DNA of 64,000 nucleotides from Ophiura sarsii. Taxonomy: Eukaryota > Echinodermata > Ophiuroidea > Amphilepidida > Ophiuridae. The stretch covers positions 27,950,143 through 28,014,142 of the forward strand of contig CM069452.1 in assembly GCA_035610835.1 (NCBI GenBank), read 5' to 3'. This document shows, piece by piece, positions 62,654-64,000 of this stretch. The notes under the pieces were generated by a model. It worked only from the letters and a program-made list of their open reading frames with translations. It was not told the origin of the DNA and did no database searches. Made by a program: the position numbers and the translations under genes. Every line of letters starts with the position of its first letter. Position 1 is the stretch's first letter.

Positions 62654-62929
62654 ACCAAGATATTTAAAATATTGTACGGTACCTCATCCAACTTGGTACC
62701 ATCCTTTGTCTGGATAGATCCCTTCTGACTTTTGGCAGCTGTTACTCAAAAGCATATTAAGTAAACGCAACAAACACATACATTAAGTAATGTCAAATAG
62801 TGTGATGCAAGTAATCTTTACTCAATTCTCGTCAATATGAACGTATTATCAACTTAAATAATACCCTTGTTGTTTTTACATTTACCACTATAGTTGAAAT
62901 GACTTAAATATATCGAGTCATATTTATTT

Positions 62930-63092
62930 TAAAACCATGATTTTGAAGTAATTAGGAATCGTACCGCTCTGTAACTTGGAATGTATGTACGATTTATGAT
63001 CAGAAATGTAAATCTGCAAGAAAATCTACTTTCTAAAAAAAAATCATGAATAGAGGGCGCTCTCTGGAAAAGATCACATAATATGCCTTTAA
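62930..63092. repeat. Half-copy of the AAAGATCACATAATATGCC MITE
   Basis: It runs from AAAACCATGATTTTGAAGTA to AAAAGATCACATAATATGCC and TTAA (63089-63092), matching the right half of 9914-10240 at high identity. The left half is missing. Confidence 0.7.
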
Positions 63093-63189
63093 CGCTATGT
63101 TCATCTTTTTAGTGTAATGTTACGAAGAAATACCAAGAAAATATTATTTTGTCTTTATTGTGTTCATGTGAATTATTTCAAATTGCCAT

Positions 63190-63300
63190 ACATTTAACAC
63201 CGCCCCCCCCCCCCCCCCCCCCCCTTGTTTTGGCAAAGTCGTTGACAAAGATATTTAGTATGGAGTTACTCAATTCAAGCATCAACTTTTTGGTAAGGGT
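63190..63300. repeat. C-run repeat tail
   Basis: A C run of about 24 followed by AAAGTCGTTGACAAAGATAT and TTAGTATG, like the end of the repeat at 57344-57600. Confidence 0.45.
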
Positions 63301-63790
63301 ATGGTGTATAAGTCCCAAGTATGCAAATGAGGATAATGAGATTTATTCCGTTGTTGAGTACTGGGTATAGACTATAGGCCGTGCATGTTTTATTCCTTCA
63401 GAAAACAAATCTAGCACTCTCCATGTAGGGCACAGATGAAATGTGGCTTAAAATGAAGCTAATATATGCCTGATCAATATTTTACCTTATCCCACGTTCG
63501 TAGGTTGCACGTTATGACCCTAGACCTCGATTTAGGGTCAAAGGTCACATGTGTTTCAATGGGAAGTCAAAAACTAAATTTAACATGGTAAAAAAACTAA
63601 CAAATGAGCTATTGACTATAAAAAGTATGTTATATTGTTGGGATAAGTGTTTTAAACAAAAAAGTCAATCACAACTTTGATCGTAGATCAATAGTTTTTG
63701 AACTGTGACCTTTTGAAAATTACAAGTTGGCCAAAATAGACCATTTTGGTCATTTTTCGCAAAATTGGCACAAAAATGACATGTTATCAT
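63301..63790. other. Intergenic, no feature supported
   Basis: No exon, RNA gene or element boundary recognised; the text is AT-rich with short open frames only. Confidence 0.3.
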
Positions 63791-64000
63791 CATTTTAAAT
63801 TAGCTGGACTTTGTTATTGTTGAATTTTTGCGAACATAGTGCATTTTCAGCAGGAACCTGATGTACAAAATGGAATAAAATACAGTGAGGAGTGCATGAT
63901 GATTATTGTGTTTTTTTTATTAGTCATTATAAGAACATGGTCTTTAAAATAAAGAGGTTCAACATTTAAAATCATTTCGTAGATGGTTTTCGACTACTTT
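63791..64000. repeat. Dispersed repeat copy 2, empty site, cut by window edge
   Basis: The same repeat as 59217-59754 without the insertion: the sequence runs AGCTGGACTTTGTTATTG, TTGAATTTTTGCGAACAT without interruption. It continues past the window end. Confidence 0.8.

Larger units (their letters stand above)
60735..62745 (-). pseudogene. LINE reverse transcriptase C-terminal remnant, split by a hAT element
   Basis: The minus-strand pieces follow the C-terminal part of an RTE-like LINE protein. First come QTKDGTKLDEV at about 62680-62715, then, after the hAT insertion, KSTLARKFKLRIFASTVES and VLLYGCEAWTI around 61105-61190, LDGCYTRMLRAV near 61045-61080, GDLPKISQMIQKRRTRFAGH around 60930-60990, and KHGKRKPGRPVLTFIDLLKQ around 60820-60890, ending KVWRAIEDRGHHP near 60740. 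At least two frameshifts occur besides the insertion at 61284-62661. No catalytic FADD block remains. A 5'-truncated, dead copy. Confidence 0.75.

Overview
This is a eukaryotic (animal) nuclear window: AT-rich, intron-bearing and very repeat-dense. A marine invertebrate deuterostome, possibly an echinoderm, is my best guess. The support is indirect: many hAT-like, TA-flanked and TTAA-flanked MITEs full of poly-G/poly-C runs, a tRNA-derived SINE of sea-urchin-like style, and a strong excess of the palindrome TAGGCCTA. No bacterial-style gene organisation, CRISPR array or rRNA is present. Genes: (1) an unrecognised coding 5' exon on the minus strand at the left edge (1-213), cut by the window; (2) a four-exon gene on the plus strand (5688-9210, 203 codons) whose joins and phases fit exactly but whose product I do not recognise; (3) a four-exon gene on the plus strand (21150-42407, 450 codons) for a SAM-dependent methyltransferase of the Rv2258c type, with a winged-helix domain, a Rossmann domain and an animal-style Gly/Pro/His-rich N-terminal extension. 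Its first intron is 18.6 kb, and its promoter shows a CCAAT box, a perfect CRE and a TATA box within 35 bp. Layout: 0.5-5.2 kb is nested transposon debris (truncated LINE, TA-flanked MITE, a hAT MITE inside a larger hAT-like element). 5.3-9.2 kb is the second gene, with an antisense LINE reverse transcriptase pseudogene in intron 2. 9.2-21 kb is intergenic with several foldback elements; one carries two RFX X-box plus CCAAT composites. 21-42 kb is the methyltransferase gene. Its large intron holds a TA-flanked element with TGGGGTAATGG-type ends, a SINE remnant, and a 100-N assembly gap flanked by two near-identical 1.4 kb copies that differ by a 370 bp MITE. 42.4-45.7 kb holds three MITEs. 45.75-54.1 kb is one large 37-bp satellite array with higher-order structure, split by a 1.86 kb TA-flanked element. 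54.1-64 kb is again transposons: a deleted mariner, hAT MITEs with perfect 8-bp target duplications, a hAT inside a LINE, and an insertion whose empty site is present elsewhere in the window. The most informative results are structural. Several insertions have target-site duplications readable base by base, two have an empty or pre-insertion site visible in the window or in the interrupted host repeat, and the duplication at the gap looks like two unmerged haplotype contig ends.
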